A stretch of 64,000 nucleotides of DNA from UBA6168 sp041392505 (lineage in GTDB: Bacteria; Bacteroidota; Bacteroidia; Chitinophagales; Saprospiraceae). Within the stretch, counting starts at the first letter, position 1, and every line of letters starts with the position of its first letter. Location of the stretch: assembly GCA_041392505.1 (NCBI GenBank), contig JAWKLX010000026.1, positions 1 through 64,000 of the forward strand, given 5' to 3'. Shown here piece after piece: positions 44,525 through 54,290 of this stretch. The notes beneath the pieces were generated by a model, which was given only the letters and a program-made list of their open reading frames with translations, ran no database searches and was not told the DNA's origin. Made by a program: the position numbers and the translations under genes.

Positions 44525-46315
44525 TTATTTCACCACATTTATTTTCTGAAAAAAATGCTCTTGCTCATTTTCCAAAACTAAAATATACAACCCGCTATTT
44601 AAATCGGATATATCAATTTTAAATGGTGCATTATTCTTATTAAAAATCACTTTTCCATTTATATCTAATATTTTAACTGAATAATCATTAAATAAAAAAT
44701 CATTTTCAATATGCAGAATATCTCTAACGGGGTTTGGAAATGTATTTAATTTTAATTGAGTAACATTATTATCAATAGAATTTATAATAACGTAATCCTC
44801 ACCAACATTACACAAAGTCAATTCACCATTCCCGTATCTTTTTTTAGCTGGATTAACTCCATTATTTATATTGTTTGGAAGACCAATCGCAGCTATATCC
44901 AATTCATATTTATCAAAATATTCCGGCAAATCATTTCCCAAATATAAACTGTTGTAAAAAGGCTCGGTGGTTCCAGCAGGTGTAACCGTTCCTTTAATAT
45001 TATTTCCATATTCAAAATGACCAATACCTGCCAAGTCATAATAACCCAACAAAAAATTGGAAGAAGTTACTTCATTACCAATAAATGCTTGGTCATCGGT
45101 GGGAATATCATCATTCATAAAAATTCCATAATACTCAGCCCGGTTACGGAGGAATACATTGCCAGGGCCATTCGTACCATGCGAATCGTCAATGACAATA
45201 TTTTGCACAATATTCCCTTCCAATAAATTGAAGTAGGGATAATTACCATGCAAAACCAAATCACCAGCCGCATCTTCAGGCAAACCGACTTCATCCCAAA
45301 ATGGGTTGATTGAATAATTATAGCTTAAAACATTTCCATTGGCACCAGCTTGCAACAGCATGGAATGGCGCAGGTGGTCAAATACATTATTGTCCACCAA
45401 ACAATCACTGGTATTAAATTCCAGCACCACGCCGTACCCTTGCCCGCCGTTGCCATAAGCAAATGCATCTTTAAAATGGCAGCCTGTTATATGGTTGTGC
45501 GAACCATTTTCAATATCCACATGGGCAAAATTAGTGAGGTGGGAGCTGACACCTTTCACCCAACATTTAGCAGCAAATTGGAAAAAAATATTACTCGTTT
45601 GCGAAGTTGTCGCATCCTGTCTTTCGATATGCAAACACTCCACACCAGCCAATTCAACCGGGTTTATTTTTTCAATATAAGGATTTTTCGAAAGAGGAAC
45701 ATCGATGCGAAAAGACTCAGCTGTTGTCAAAATATTTCCTTGGATGTTAATTATTTCCAATAATTGGCCAGTAGATTTTTCGGCCCATGGAGAAGTGACG
45801 AGTTGGGCATCATCAAATTGGAAACGGATAAAATCACCCACTTGCAAGCCAGTCGTATTTTCAACTGAACAGGTGTTTTGGTTCCTATTAATTTTAGCAG
45901 TAATATTTTTTTTAACGGTGGATAGCTCCCCTTTGGCTACGATTAAATGATTTTGTCCATTTAAATTAAAGGTAAAAACAGTTTCGTCCGAAGACTCCCC
46001 TTTTAATACATGTTGGCTATTTAATGTAATTGATTTATCAAAGAAATAATGCCCTGGAGGAAAATAAAAAACTGTTGGCGACCCCATATTCGCCGACATT
46101 AAATTATCTAAAGCGGCATTATTTGACGTGACACCATCCGGTGTTAAGCCATGCGACAAAACATTGATCGTATCAAAAATGGGAAGTACCGAGTTCGGTA
46201 ATCCAGCTTTTGACCAGTCTGTAATTTTATCTGGCGGAAGGTTTTGAGCAAATAATAAAAGAGGTAAACATGTTAAAAAAATTAAATAAAGAAGTGGGTA
46301 TTTTTTAAATGACAT
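44525..46315 (-). CDS. Secreted beta-helix protein with T9SS sorting domain
   Basis: 596 residues from ATG 46315 with a signal peptide (YPLLYLIFLTCLPLLLFAQ). The N-terminal region resembles pectate-lyase-superfamily proteins (LDNLMSANMGSPTVFYFPPG, SQHVLKGESSDETVF), and the middle has parallel beta-helix turns (NGSHNHITGCHFKDAFAYGN, SDCLVDNNVFDHLRHSMLLQ). The C-terminus is a T9SS domain (TFPNPVRDILHIEND, DLNSGLYILVLENEQEHF). It probably binds or cleaves a surface polysaccharide; catalytic residues cannot be assigned. Confidence 0.88.
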   Translation of the reverse strand: MSFKKYPLLYLIFLTCLPLLLFAQNLPPDKITDWSKAGLPNSVLPIFDTINVLSHGLTPDGVTSNNAALDNLMSANMGSPTVFYFPPGHYFFDKSITLNSQHVLKGESSDETVFTFNLNGQNHLIVAKGELSTVKKNITAKINRNQNTCSVENTTGLQVGDFIRFQFDDAQLVTSPWAEKSTGQLLEIINIQGNILTTAESFRIDVPLSKNPYIEKINPVELAGVECLHIERQDATTSQTSNIFFQFAAKCWVKGVSSHLTNFAHVDIENGSHNHITGCHFKDAFAYGNGGQGYGVVLEFNTSDCLVDNNVFDHLRHSMLLQAGANGNVLSYNYSINPFWDEVGLPEDAAGDLVLHGNYPYFNLLEGNIVQNIVIDDSHGTNGPGNVFLRNRAEYYGIFMNDDIPTDDQAFIGNEVTSSNFLLGYYDLAGIGHFEYGNNIKGTVTPAGTTEPFYNSLYLGNDLPEYFDKYELDIAAIGLPNNINNGVNPAKKRYGNGELTLCNVGEDYVIINSIDNNVTQLKLNTFPNPVRDILHIENDFLFNDYSVKILDINGKVIFNKNNAPFKIDISDLNSGLYILVLENEQEHFFQKINVVK

Positions 46316-46612
46316 GAGAAATAAATATGAATTGTAAAAAATGGATTGAAAGGCAGAAATTATATTTAAAGAGCCTTTTGATTGGGATTTTAGTGTATTC
46401 TATTTCAAAACCCCATTCGCAATTTCAAAGCCAAGTTTAACCTGCTGTTTTTTACCTAAAATTTGAAATTCATATTCTCTGCAGTATTTCCAAATCAAAT
46501 AAGGCATGATTTGTGACTTGGGCGATTTGCTTTTTAATTAAATTCTCCAGTTATCCCCCCTTCTCAAACACCTTGTTTTCACCCTATTATTCAATTTCAA
46601 TTTTTAAAAACT

Positions 46613-47563
46613 ATGAACAAAATCGCATTTTCAGCTATTTTCTTACTCTTATGTTTTTTTTCCAAAGCGCAAAATTGCGGGAACATCGTCGGCTTTACTG
46701 CTAACGTCAGTGATATGGGAGGCGGTATGTCAGAGTATACTTTTCAAATTACCATGGAGGCTACATCGGGTGGCAGTAAAAGCGTGTTGTTTGATCTATC
46801 TTGCCCAAACAATGTATTTGTCCCTAACAATCCAACTCCCAGCGTACTAGATACTTGTGTGGCATCCGAAGCCATCACAAAGGTTCTTGATTTGGGACCG
46901 TTTGTACGGCCAACTTGTACCGGTGATGTCATGCTCACTTGGACAGGCAAAACAAATGCCGCCTGTGGTGGGACAACTTGCATTGCCGAAAACAGCATAT
47001 CAGCACTGGTTCTACCTGTTGAACTAATTCAATTCCAAGCAAAAGAGCAAGAAGGACTCGTTAAACTAAATTGGGCAACCGCTTCAGAGCTGAACAGCAG
47101 CCACTTTGAATTGGAGCGTTCAAGTGATGGCCGGGAGTTTGAAAAAATTGGAAAAGTTCTGGGCGTTGGCACTTCTGCCGAACGGACAGATTATAAATTC
47201 CAGGACAAAGAGCCACTCATAGGAGGAAACTACTACCGACTCAAGCAAGTCGACTTTGATGGCACCTTTGATTACTCAAAAATCACCTATGCATCTATCA
47301 AGAATTCCAGCGAAATGGTATTCTTCCCAACCCAAGTCCAATCACTTGCTACACTGCAATTCAACACAGAAGAGGGAGGCGACCTAAACATTTCGATCTT
47401 CGATTCGCTTGGTAAAATGATTATGTCAAAAGCTTATATCGCAGATGAAGGCCTCAATTCCTACGATTTGGAAATTGGGCATTTGACTCCGGGTGCATAT
47501 TTCATCTCCATTGAAGGAGAAAGGTATCAAGTGACAACTACCCGGTTTGTAAAAGTAAAATAG
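46613..47563 (+). CDS. Secreted protein with T9SS type A sorting domain
   Basis: 316 residues from ATG 46613; signal peptide AFSAIFLLLCFFSKAQ. The N-terminal 135 residues are a Cys-containing beta domain with no recognised family. Residues 140-215 are the common Bacteroidota module LPVELIQFQAKEQEGLVKLN with WATASELNSSHFELERSSDG. The C-terminus is the T9SS domain (DSLGKMIMSKAYIADEGLNS, GHLTPGAYFISIEGERYQ). The spacer 46316-46612 shows no other gene. Confidence 0.88.
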   Translation: MNKIAFSAIFLLLCFFSKAQNCGNIVGFTANVSDMGGGMSEYTFQITMEATSGGSKSVLFDLSCPNNVFVPNNPTPSVLDTCVASEAITKVLDLGPFVRPTCTGDVMLTWTGKTNAACGGTTCIAENSISALVLPVELIQFQAKEQEGLVKLNWATASELNSSHFELERSSDGREFEKIGKVLGVGTSAERTDYKFQDKEPLIGGNYYRLKQVDFDGTFDYSKITYASIKNSSEMVFFPTQVQSLATLQFNTEEGGDLNISIFDSLGKMIMSKAYIADEGLNSYDLEIGHLTPGAYFISIEGERYQVTTTRFVKVK

Positions 47564-47584
47564 GAGGGTTTTCAATTGTTCACT

Positions 47585-47630
47585 ACAATAAAGAGGTGCT
47601 GGGCATTGAGTCCTGGCACCTCTTTATTGT
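47585..47630. terminator. Bidirectional terminator between convergent genes
   Basis: Perfect 15-bp arms at 47585-47599 and 47616-47630 (core AAAGAGGTGC/GCACCTCTTT) between the stops of the T9SS gene and the cyclase gene. Confidence 0.85.
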
Positions 47631-47655
47631 ATTACACTTTGGGAAATTATTTTTT

Positions 47656-49092
47656 TCACCCATTCAGCTTCCTCACCATACTGATATATTCTATTTCCGT
47701 CAACTGGCCCTCCTCCCGGAGTTTCTGCAATTGTTGTAGTTGTTCAAGAAGATCGGGCGATTCTGAGGTTTTGGTTAGCAGCAGTTCATCCTCTGGTTCG
47801 GGGAGCTCCTTGATTTGGCGATAGCCGTTTTTCACGAATGTTTCATACTGAGGCTGCATGCGCAGATAGGCAAGGTCGATATGCGACTGAATCCTTTCTT
47901 GATCCTCCAATCTATTGACAACAGCCAATTCAAGGTGGTCGAGCGCATGGCCAACGTCCTCGTTGATGGAGTGGCAACAAGCCAGCAGGAAATGCGCTTC
48001 CGGGTCATTTGCCTTAATTTTAATGGCATCATTAAGCGCAGAAATCGCTTCTCCATAATCGTATTCCCGGTATTCCTCCATCGCTTTTTTCCAAAGCACA
48101 TCAAATTGCTCTTCGGCTGGGCTTTTCTGAGGCTGGCTTTTTTGGGGTGGAGCTTGCGGTCTTGCCACCCATTTAGGCCCTGCCTGTTTTTGAGTTTTCA
48201 CAACATTTTGCTCTTGATAAGCCTCATTATATTTATGATCGAAATCCGGCCTCGGCATGGAAAAAAGAATCACCGCATCGACAAAACTTACGATCGCCAC
48301 GATGGGGATTAACATGGCCAAATCTTTTATGATAAACATCCCAATTAAAGTCAGGCCGAGGTACAGCAACCCCAATTGGCGTTGGCCCAAATAGAACCGG
48401 TGCGCACCAAAAATGCCAAAGAAAAAAGCCAAAATGCCAGCAATAAACTTTTTCTTCCGACCCCTAATAGGCTGCGGAGGTAGATGAGCATGCAACGGTT
48501 GTGGAGTGGGAGGGGCTTGTGGTTGTTGAGGTTCGGGGGGCCTGCTAAATGGGCTGATCTTGTAATAATGGCCCGGCGGTGGGGCGGTGATACCTTCGTT
48601 TGTGACCGCAACTATTTCAATTTCGTTTCCAATATTTTTTAATTTGAAAGGGCCAATCGAACGGGTTTGAATGCTAGAGACATTTTTAATATCGTCGTAT
48701 ACCTTTCCCGAAATAAAAATCCCTCCGGGCACGCAAAGGTGCTCTATCCTTGAGGCGATGTTGACACCGTCGCCAAATACATCCTCCTCGCCGTAGCTAA
48801 TATCCCCGGTATGAATGCCGATTCGTAAGGATACAGCAGGTTCCCGTTTCAGTTCCCGCTGAATTTCTATCGCACACTCCACCGCTGCGCTGGCACTTGG
48901 GTAAATGCTAAGCGTCCCATCGCCGTAATATTGAAGGATTTCGCCACCATAGGCTTCGGTGTTCCTCACGAACACCTCCCGGTGCCGATCCCGCAGCTTT
49001 CCAGCAAGCGCCTCATCTTTTTGCATCAGCGCTGAATAGCCCACCATATCGGTAAACATAATGGCGGCCAGTCGGCGATTGAGTTTCTTCAT
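47656..49092 (-). CDS. Class III adenylate/guanylate cyclase with TM2, TPR and SHOCT-like domains
   Basis: 478 residues. Residues 1-170 are a class III nucleotide cyclase: RRLAAIMFTDMVGYSALMQK holds the first metal Asp, YYGDGTLSIYPSASAAVECA the second, and VFGDGVNIASRIEHL the transition-state Asn/Arg motif. After a Pro-rich linker, residues 215-280 are a TM2 domain (KKFIAGILAFFFGIFGAHRF, YLGQRQLGLLYLGL) giving two membrane helices. Residues 340-430 resemble TPR repeats (YDYGEAISALNDAIKIKAND). The last 35 residues form a SHOCT-like helix pair (LQKLREEGQLTEIEYISMVR). It is probably a membrane-bound cyclase whose TPR/SHOCT tail senses a partner. Confidence 0.88.
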   Translation of the reverse strand: MKKLNRRLAAIMFTDMVGYSALMQKDEALAGKLRDRHREVFVRNTEAYGGEILQYYGDGTLSIYPSASAAVECAIEIQRELKREPAVSLRIGIHTGDISYGEEDVFGDGVNIASRIEHLCVPGGIFISGKVYDDIKNVSSIQTRSIGPFKLKNIGNEIEIVAVTNEGITAPPPGHYYKISPFSRPPEPQQPQAPPTPQPLHAHLPPQPIRGRKKKFIAGILAFFFGIFGAHRFYLGQRQLGLLYLGLTLIGMFIIKDLAMLIPIVAIVSFVDAVILFSMPRPDFDHKYNEAYQEQNVVKTQKQAGPKWVARPQAPPQKSQPQKSPAEEQFDVLWKKAMEEYREYDYGEAISALNDAIKIKANDPEAHFLLACCHSINEDVGHALDHLELAVVNRLEDQERIQSHIDLAYLRMQPQYETFVKNGYRQIKELPEPEDELLLTKTSESPDLLEQLQQLQKLREEGQLTEIEYISMVRKLNG

Positions 49093-49185
49093 CGGTGAAA
49101 TATTAGATGTTTAAAAATTAATTTAAATGCCAAATATATCTAAGATTATCCACTTTCTTTGCCCCACAACCACCAATCCAAAAAT

Positions 49186-50580
49186 ATGGCATCCAAAAAA
49201 TGGTTCGAATACATCCCCCACCCCGTGGTCATGTTGTTTGTCATCATCATTTTCACGGCCATCCTCAGCCACTTACTACCCGCTGGCATTTATGAACGGG
49301 AACTCGTCGATGGGCGGCAACGGGTCGTTCCAGGTTCTTATCAAGAAATTGCCCCAACGCCCGTTGGCTTTTTTGGCATTTTCAAGGCGTTTCCGTTGGG
49401 TTTTAAAACGGCAGCCGAAGTCATTTTTGTCGTGCTGGCTGGCGGCATCATGTTCGGCATGTTGGAAAAATCGAGGATGGTGGAAAATACCATTGGCACT
49501 TTGGTCAAAAAAATAGGCCCGACGAGGCGGCTGCTCATGGTCGTGGCCATGACCTACGCTTTCGGCATGCTCGGCGTGGTGATCGGCTATGAGCACAACA
49601 TCGCCATGGTGCCGATTGCCGCTGTCATGGCACTGGCGCTGGGCGGCGATTTGATCTTGGCGGCGGGTATTTCCGTGGGGGCGATTACGGTTGGTTTTGG
49701 GCTATCGCCCATCAACCCGTACACCGTTGGGATTGGTCATAAAATTGGGGAAATGCCGATGTTTTCAGGGGCGTTGATTAGGAGTGCACTTTGTTTCATC
49801 GGCCTGTCGCTGATGGCTTGGTACAATGTCCGGTATTTTAAAAAAATATTGCAGCACCCTGAAAAAAGCCTTTCCCAGGGGCTAAACACGGACGGCTTTG
49901 CCCTCTCCCACCCCATTTCGACCTACCGGATCACCAACAACAACTGGTTGGTCATGGGCATTTTTGTGGCAGGCATTGGGGTGATGTTGTTTGGCATTTT
50001 TAAATATGGTTGGTACATGAATGAAATCTCTGCCATGTTCCTCCTCATTGCTATTGCGACTGGCATTGCGGCCCGCATGAACCCAACGGTTTTTAGTGAA
50101 ACGGTTTTGAAATACGTGGGCGTGGTTGCGCCCGGTGCCTTCATGGTTGGCTACGCCACGACCATTAAGGTCATCATGGAAATGGGCAACATCAACGATA
50201 CCATCGCCTTCCAATTATCGGAAATGCTCTCCACCCTGCCGACGTATGCCTCGGCGGTCTGTATGTCGATAGCGCAATCAGTCATCAATTTTTTCATTCC
50301 CTCCGGCAGCGGACAAGCCCTCGCCACCCTGCCCATCATGATCCCCCTCGGCGAGCTGCTCGGCCTCACCCGCCAAACGACCATCCTCGCCTTCCAGATC
50401 GGCGACGGCGTGACCAACCTCTTCAACCCGGCCCTCGGCGGACTGATCGCCATGTTGAGCATGTGCAAGGTGCCGTTTGATCGGTGGCTGCGGTTCATTT
50501 TTCCACTGGTGATAATGATCTTAGGAGTGGCGTGGCTGGTGCTGTTGTTGACGGTGTATATTGGGTGGGGCCCAGTTTGA
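49186..50580 (+). CDS. YfcC-family transporter
   Basis: 464 residues from ATG 49186 (MASKKWFEYIPHPVVML); a TTG 27 bases upstream adds only polar residues. About 12 hydrophobic segments. YfcC/DcuC-like features: HPVVMLFVIIIFTAILSHLL, EVIFVVLAGGIMFGMLEKSR and GLSPINPYTVGIGHKIGEMP. IPSGSGQALATLPIMIPLGE and FQIGDGVTNLFNPALGGLIA are typical of the ion-transporter fold. Predicted inner-membrane carrier for dicarboxylates or basic amino acids/peptides. The ArgE-like gene follows, which favours an amino-acid-derived substrate. Confidence 0.88.
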   Translation: MASKKWFEYIPHPVVMLFVIIIFTAILSHLLPAGIYERELVDGRQRVVPGSYQEIAPTPVGFFGIFKAFPLGFKTAAEVIFVVLAGGIMFGMLEKSRMVENTIGTLVKKIGPTRRLLMVVAMTYAFGMLGVVIGYEHNIAMVPIAAVMALALGGDLILAAGISVGAITVGFGLSPINPYTVGIGHKIGEMPMFSGALIRSALCFIGLSLMAWYNVRYFKKILQHPEKSLSQGLNTDGFALSHPISTYRITNNNWLVMGIFVAGIGVMLFGIFKYGWYMNEISAMFLLIAIATGIAARMNPTVFSETVLKYVGVVAPGAFMVGYATTIKVIMEMGNINDTIAFQLSEMLSTLPTYASAVCMSIAQSVINFFIPSGSGQALATLPIMIPLGELLGLTRQTTILAFQIGDGVTNLFNPALGGLIAMLSMCKVPFDRWLRFIFPLVIMILGVAWLVLLLTVYIGWGPV

Positions 50581-50581
50581 G

Positions 50582-50860
50582 TGATTGATTAGCGATTAAA
50601 GGATTAGTGATTAACGATTTTTGATTTTCCCGACACCAAATCAAAAATCGTTGATCTATAATCTTTTAATCGTTAATCAATCCAATTTGAAGAAAGTCCC
50701 CTTAGATTAGTCACGAGCCAAAGCAAAACCAGACAAGATTGTTTTGGCTTCGCCAAAATTTTAATAGAACGCAGATTTAACTGATTTGACTGATTTTCGC
50801 AGATTAGTTTCAGTTTTATAAAAATCAGCGGAATTCTGCTAAAATCAGTCATAAATAAAA
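50582..50860. repeat. Two palindromes in the transporter-deacetylase spacer
   Basis: At 50582-50680 GATTAACGATTTTTGATTT-type words pair with the right half, similar to 4903-4984. At 50755-50860 words of the CAGATT/AATCAGCGG type pair (AATCAGCGGAATTCTGC), resembling the palindrome at 55622-55730. No gene is seen in this 300-base spacer. Confidence 0.6.
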
Positions 50861-50882
50861 CACCTAACATCATCACTATTAC

Positions 50883-52043
50883 ATGCGTAACTTAGAACAA
50901 GCCAAAAACATTCTTTCCCAACTCGTTTCCTACCCCGTACACAGCGGGGCCAGCAACCTGCCTATTATAGAATACATCGGCGGCTACTTGGCTTCGCACG
51001 GCGTCGAATACCAATTGCTGTACGATGAGGCAGGCGAAAATGCCAACATGCACTGCCGCATCGGCCCAGCCGTGGATGGCGGCCTGATCCTCTCCGGCCA
51101 TACCGATGTGGTGCCCGTCGAGGGGCAGGAATGGCACAGCGACCCATTTCTGCTAACCGAAAAAAATGGGAAACTCTATGCCCGTGGCGCTTGCGACATG
51201 AAAGGGTTTCTCTCTTGTTGCCTCGCTTGCGTACCTGACATGCTGGCGGCGGATTTGAAAAAACCAATCTACTTGGCTTTTTCTTTTGATGAGGAAATTG
51301 GCTGCCAGCAAGGGGAGGTTTTGGCAGCAGCCATCCACGATTTTTATGAGGAAAAACCCAAATACGCCATCATCGGTGAACCGTCGCTGATGCAGCCCAT
51401 CGTCGGACACAAGGGGATCATTTATTTTGAAACGACCGTCCACGGGTCGGCGGGACATAGCAGCGGCATCCGCAAGGAAGTAAGTGCCATTCATGAGGCC
51501 GCCCGGTTGATGATGTGGTTGGAGAACAAAATGGATTCGATGATCGAAGCGGGTTTGACCGATAGCCGTTTTACCCCTGACCATACTTCTATCCACATCG
51601 GCATCATTGAAGGGGGGATTGCCATCAATGTAGTGGCGGACCGTTGCACGTTTAAATGGGATATCCGCAACATCCCCAAAGTTAAAATCGAGGAGGTAGT
51701 TGCCGATTTTGAGGCACATTGCCGGGAGCAGGAAGCCATTTTACAAAAACGTTTTGCCGGAGCCAAAATAGTCACCCGCTACCTGCACCCTTTGGTCGTG
51801 CCCTTGGACACGCCCGAACATTTGCCCATCGTCGATTTGGTGAAACGACTGTCTGGCCATTCGCAGACCGCTACCGTTTCCTACGCAGCTGAAGCAGGGC
51901 AGTTTTCCCAAGCAGGTTTTGAATCCATTATTTGTGGCCCCGGCTCCATTGAACAGGCGCACCGGGCCGATGAATTTATTTTGCTGGAACAACTTGAAAA
52001 AGGGGTAGCGTTTATAGAAGATCTTATCGCGGAAATGAGTTGA
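50883..52043 (+). CDS. argE: M20 peptidase, acetylornithine deacetylase-like
   Basis: 386 residues from ATG 50883. Zn-dependent M20 family: SGHTDVVPVEGQEWHSDPF (first metal His and catalytic Asp), RGACDMKGFLSCCL, SFDEEIGCQQGE (Glu pair) and IIGEPSLMQPIVGHKG. The lid domain has HGSAGHSS and the late metal His is in CGPGSIEQAHRADEF. MKGF and SIEQAH with this length match ArgE, which removes acetyl from N-acetylornithine. Other M20 amidases are possible, so the symbol is tentative. A perfect hairpin follows. Confidence 0.85.
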   Translation: MRNLEQAKNILSQLVSYPVHSGASNLPIIEYIGGYLASHGVEYQLLYDEAGENANMHCRIGPAVDGGLILSGHTDVVPVEGQEWHSDPFLLTEKNGKLYARGACDMKGFLSCCLACVPDMLAADLKKPIYLAFSFDEEIGCQQGEVLAAAIHDFYEEKPKYAIIGEPSLMQPIVGHKGIIYFETTVHGSAGHSSGIRKEVSAIHEAARLMMWLENKMDSMIEAGLTDSRFTPDHTSIHIGIIEGGIAINVVADRCTFKWDIRNIPKVKIEEVVADFEAHCREQEAILQKRFAGAKIVTRYLHPLVVPLDTPEHLPIVDLVKRLSGHSQTATVSYAAEAGQFSQAGFESIICGPGSIEQAHRADEFILLEQLEKGVAFIEDLIAEMS

Positions 52044-52055
52044 GCAGAGAGTCTT

Positions 52056-52090
52056 CCGCTAGGGCGGGAATTGAATTCCCGCCCTAGCGG
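52056..52090. terminator. Perfect 17-bp hairpin between convergent genes
   Basis: CCGCTAGGGCGGGAATT and its exact complement, separated by one base. Ends four bases before the stop of the convergent VOC gene. The words AGGGCGGGAATT also occur in the outer arms of the family A element at 10351. Confidence 0.8.
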
Positions 52091-52093
52091 ATA

Positions 52094-52513
52094 TCAAGCA
52101 CAATTGAACAACCAGCTGATCCCAAATTTATCCGTCACACTGCCGAAGCTGCCGCCCCAAAAAACCTCCTTGAAAGGGGCCGTAACCATTCCCCCTTCGC
52201 TGAATTTTTCAAAAGCAGCCGCCGCTTTTTCTTTGTTTGGGAAATAAAGGCTCAGGTGAACGTTGTTGCCTTGGTGGACCGGGTAATGCCCGCCGCTATC
52301 CGAAGCCATTAAGGTGCAGCCATCGAAAGTAAAAAGGACGTGCATGATCTTATTGTTCTGCCCTTCATCAATAGGCATATCGGCAGGTCCATCACTGAAT
52401 CGCTTGAAATCGGTTTCGCCCCCTAAAATGCTTTGGTAAAAATTAATGGCTTCCTCGCAGTTGCCATCGAAAGTGAGGTAGGGGTTAAGTTGAGTGGTAG
52501 TTGGTGCTTCCAT
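52094..52513 (-). CDS. VOC-family protein (PhnB-like)
   Basis: 139 residues from ATG 52513 (MEAPTTTQLNPYLTFDGN), a better start than 52558. PhnB/3-demethylubiquinone-9-methyltransferase-like VOC fold: YLTFDGNCEEAINFYQSILG, MHVLFTFDGCTLMASDSGGH and FGSVTDKFGISWLFNCA. These proteins often bind no catalytic metal and are of uncertain role. Convergent with the deacetylase gene. Confidence 0.85.
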   Translation of the reverse strand: MEAPTTTQLNPYLTFDGNCEEAINFYQSILGGETDFKRFSDGPADMPIDEGQNNKIMHVLFTFDGCTLMASDSGGHYPVHQGNNVHLSLYFPNKEKAAAAFEKFSEGGMVTAPFKEVFWGGSFGSVTDKFGISWLFNCA

Positions 52514-52869
52514 GATTCTGTTTTTTATGAGTTGGTGAATGCCCAAAATTACAATCATTTGTTTGAAACAAAAATTTTCAATTCTTAAAAATATAAACTA
52601 TCTACAGAAATTTATCTTAATCTCGGACAGCCAGAAAAAAAGCTGCCCAAAGATCAGCACAACCTGTGCTAACGTCGGCAGGGTTTTTAGCCCTGTTGAT
52701 TGTGACCACAGAATAAGTGCCTGACTTTCAGGGGCGTAGCCCCGCCTCCGTTTGTAGAATACCAGTGGGCCCATGTTCCAAAGGGCTCTAACCATCTGAT
52801 TGTTACCAGGAATTTCAACCCTGATTCGCATTGATAATCAAATTTTAAACAGCAATTTTAACCAAGCCT

Positions 52870-53066
52870 ACCGGACGGCAGGGTTGTTACTGCCGAAAAA
52901 TAAGTTTTTAATAATTCGTTTTCGCTGGAGGTCAGGCTTCAAAACCCTCCCTACCTAGCCGTTGGGTTGCAGCCATGAAACGAACGTAGAGGAGGTTTTG
53001 CAACCTCCGGCTTATTTACAAGAAATAATACTTTTCAATTTGCGGGGCTATGAACCCTGCCGACGT
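52870..53066. mobile_element. Family A nested-palindrome element, copy 2
   Basis: The interior closely matches 10381-10545 (AAAAATAAGTTTTTA, TTTTCGCTGG, GCAGCCATGAAACGAACG, GAGGAGGTTTTGCAACCTCC, ACAAGAAATAATA). The outer arms differ in sequence from copy 1 (GACGGCAGGGTT facing AACCCTGCCGACG) yet remain complementary. The preceding stretch 52514-52869 has no gene but more palindromic words (GTCGGCAGGGTTTT, GGGGCGTAGCCCC). Confidence 0.7.
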
Positions 53067-53185
53067 TTATGCGATGAAATATCTGAGCCTAAACGTGAAA
53101 CACCTTTAAAAAGGAACTTTTCGCCAACTATAATCGGTGGATTTGATAAAGTCAGTACATTCGCCCACCGCATTAAAAACTGAAA

Positions 53186-53981
53186 ATGAAACATCAGACG
53201 ATCCACCTTTTTACCTTTTCCTTTTTGTTTTGGGCTGCCTGCATGAGTTTTTCAACATCTTGTACCGAACCCAACCACAACGCACCCACCATGTCGGCTT
53301 CTGTCAACCCTTCCGAACTTCCATCTTTGAAAGACAAAAGTGCTCATCGTTTATGGTGGGTGGGACGGCCACCAACCAAAATTATATGCTGAAAAAATCA
53401 GTGGCTTTTTAAAAGCAGAAGGTGCGGAGGTCACCGTTTCTGATTCGACGGGCATTTATGTAAATGATGCTGCGATGTCCGAAATCGACCTGATTATCCA
53501 GTCGATCACCATGGACAAAATCAGTAAAGAAGCATTTGAAGGGTTGCAAAAAGCGGTAAAAAATGGGGCCGGTTTTGCTGGTAGCCACGGCGGGTTTTGC
53601 GATGCTTTTCGGGACAACACGGGCTATCAATACATGACGGGCGCCCAGTTTGTCGCCCACCCCGGCGGACAAATAGATTACACCGTCAAAATAACCGACC
53701 CAAGCGACCCGATCACCGCGGGCATCAAAGATTTCCCCACCAAAACCGAACAATACTATTTGCATGTTGACCCCAATATTAAAGTATTGGCGACCACCAC
53801 TTTTAGTGGCGATCATGACGAATGGATCAACGGCGCTGTCATGCCCGTGATCTGGAAAAGCTATTTTGGCCAAGGCCGCATTTTTTGCATCACCCCCGGG
53901 CACGATCCGCTGAATCTGATCAGGCCATTCCCTAAACAATTATTGATGAACGGTTTTCGGTGGGCAAGCGGGAGCAAATAG
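53186..53981 (+). CDS. ThuA-like lipoprotein gene, frame interrupted near 53337
   Basis: The first 50 codons from ATG 53186 give a lipoprotein-like signal (FSFLFWAACMSFSTSC). The frame then shifts at a CAAAAG run (53335-53340); skipping one A continues into KVLIVYGGWDGHQPKLYAEK and the ThuA/glutamine-amidotransferase-like fold to 53981 (SESDxx-like SDSTGIYVNDAAMSEIDLII, GAGFAGSHGGFCDAFRD, HPGGQIDYTVKITDPSDPIT and YFGQGRIFCITPGHDPLN). ThuA-like proteins occur in sugar-utilisation loci. Without the shift the downstream frame opens only at GTG 53340 and lacks an export signal. It is a true frameshift, slippage or a sequence error. Confidence 0.75.
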
Positions 53982-54061
53982 AAACTAAAAGGAAGAGTGG
54001 CTGAACCCGGTGTATTAAGGTGAAAGATTGAAGGGGGAAACACGTTGCTTGGGGTGCAAAT

Positions 54062-54190
54062 TGAAAATCAATAATTTCTATGAATAAGCCGGAGGTTACA
54101 CAAGCTTCTCTACATCCGTTTCTTGGCTACATACTAAAAATAGCACATGATTCTTGAAGAGAGGAGGTTTTGCAACCTCCGGCTTTTATT
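54062..54190. mobile_element. Family A element, copy 3 (partial)
   Basis: GAAAATCAATAATTTCT, ATGAATAAGCCGGAGGTT on the left and GAGGAGGTTTTGCAACCTCC with GGCTT on the right match family A arms, while the middle is diverged and the outer arms are missing. Copies 2 and 3 flank the ThuA gene. Confidence 0.6.
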
Positions 54191-54290
54191 GAATAGCTAA
54201 TTTCAAAATACATATCCCAACCCTCCATTTTTCCCTTCAATTATTACCTTACGCCCCCGATCCAAATTCCACCAAAACAAAACCACCAAC

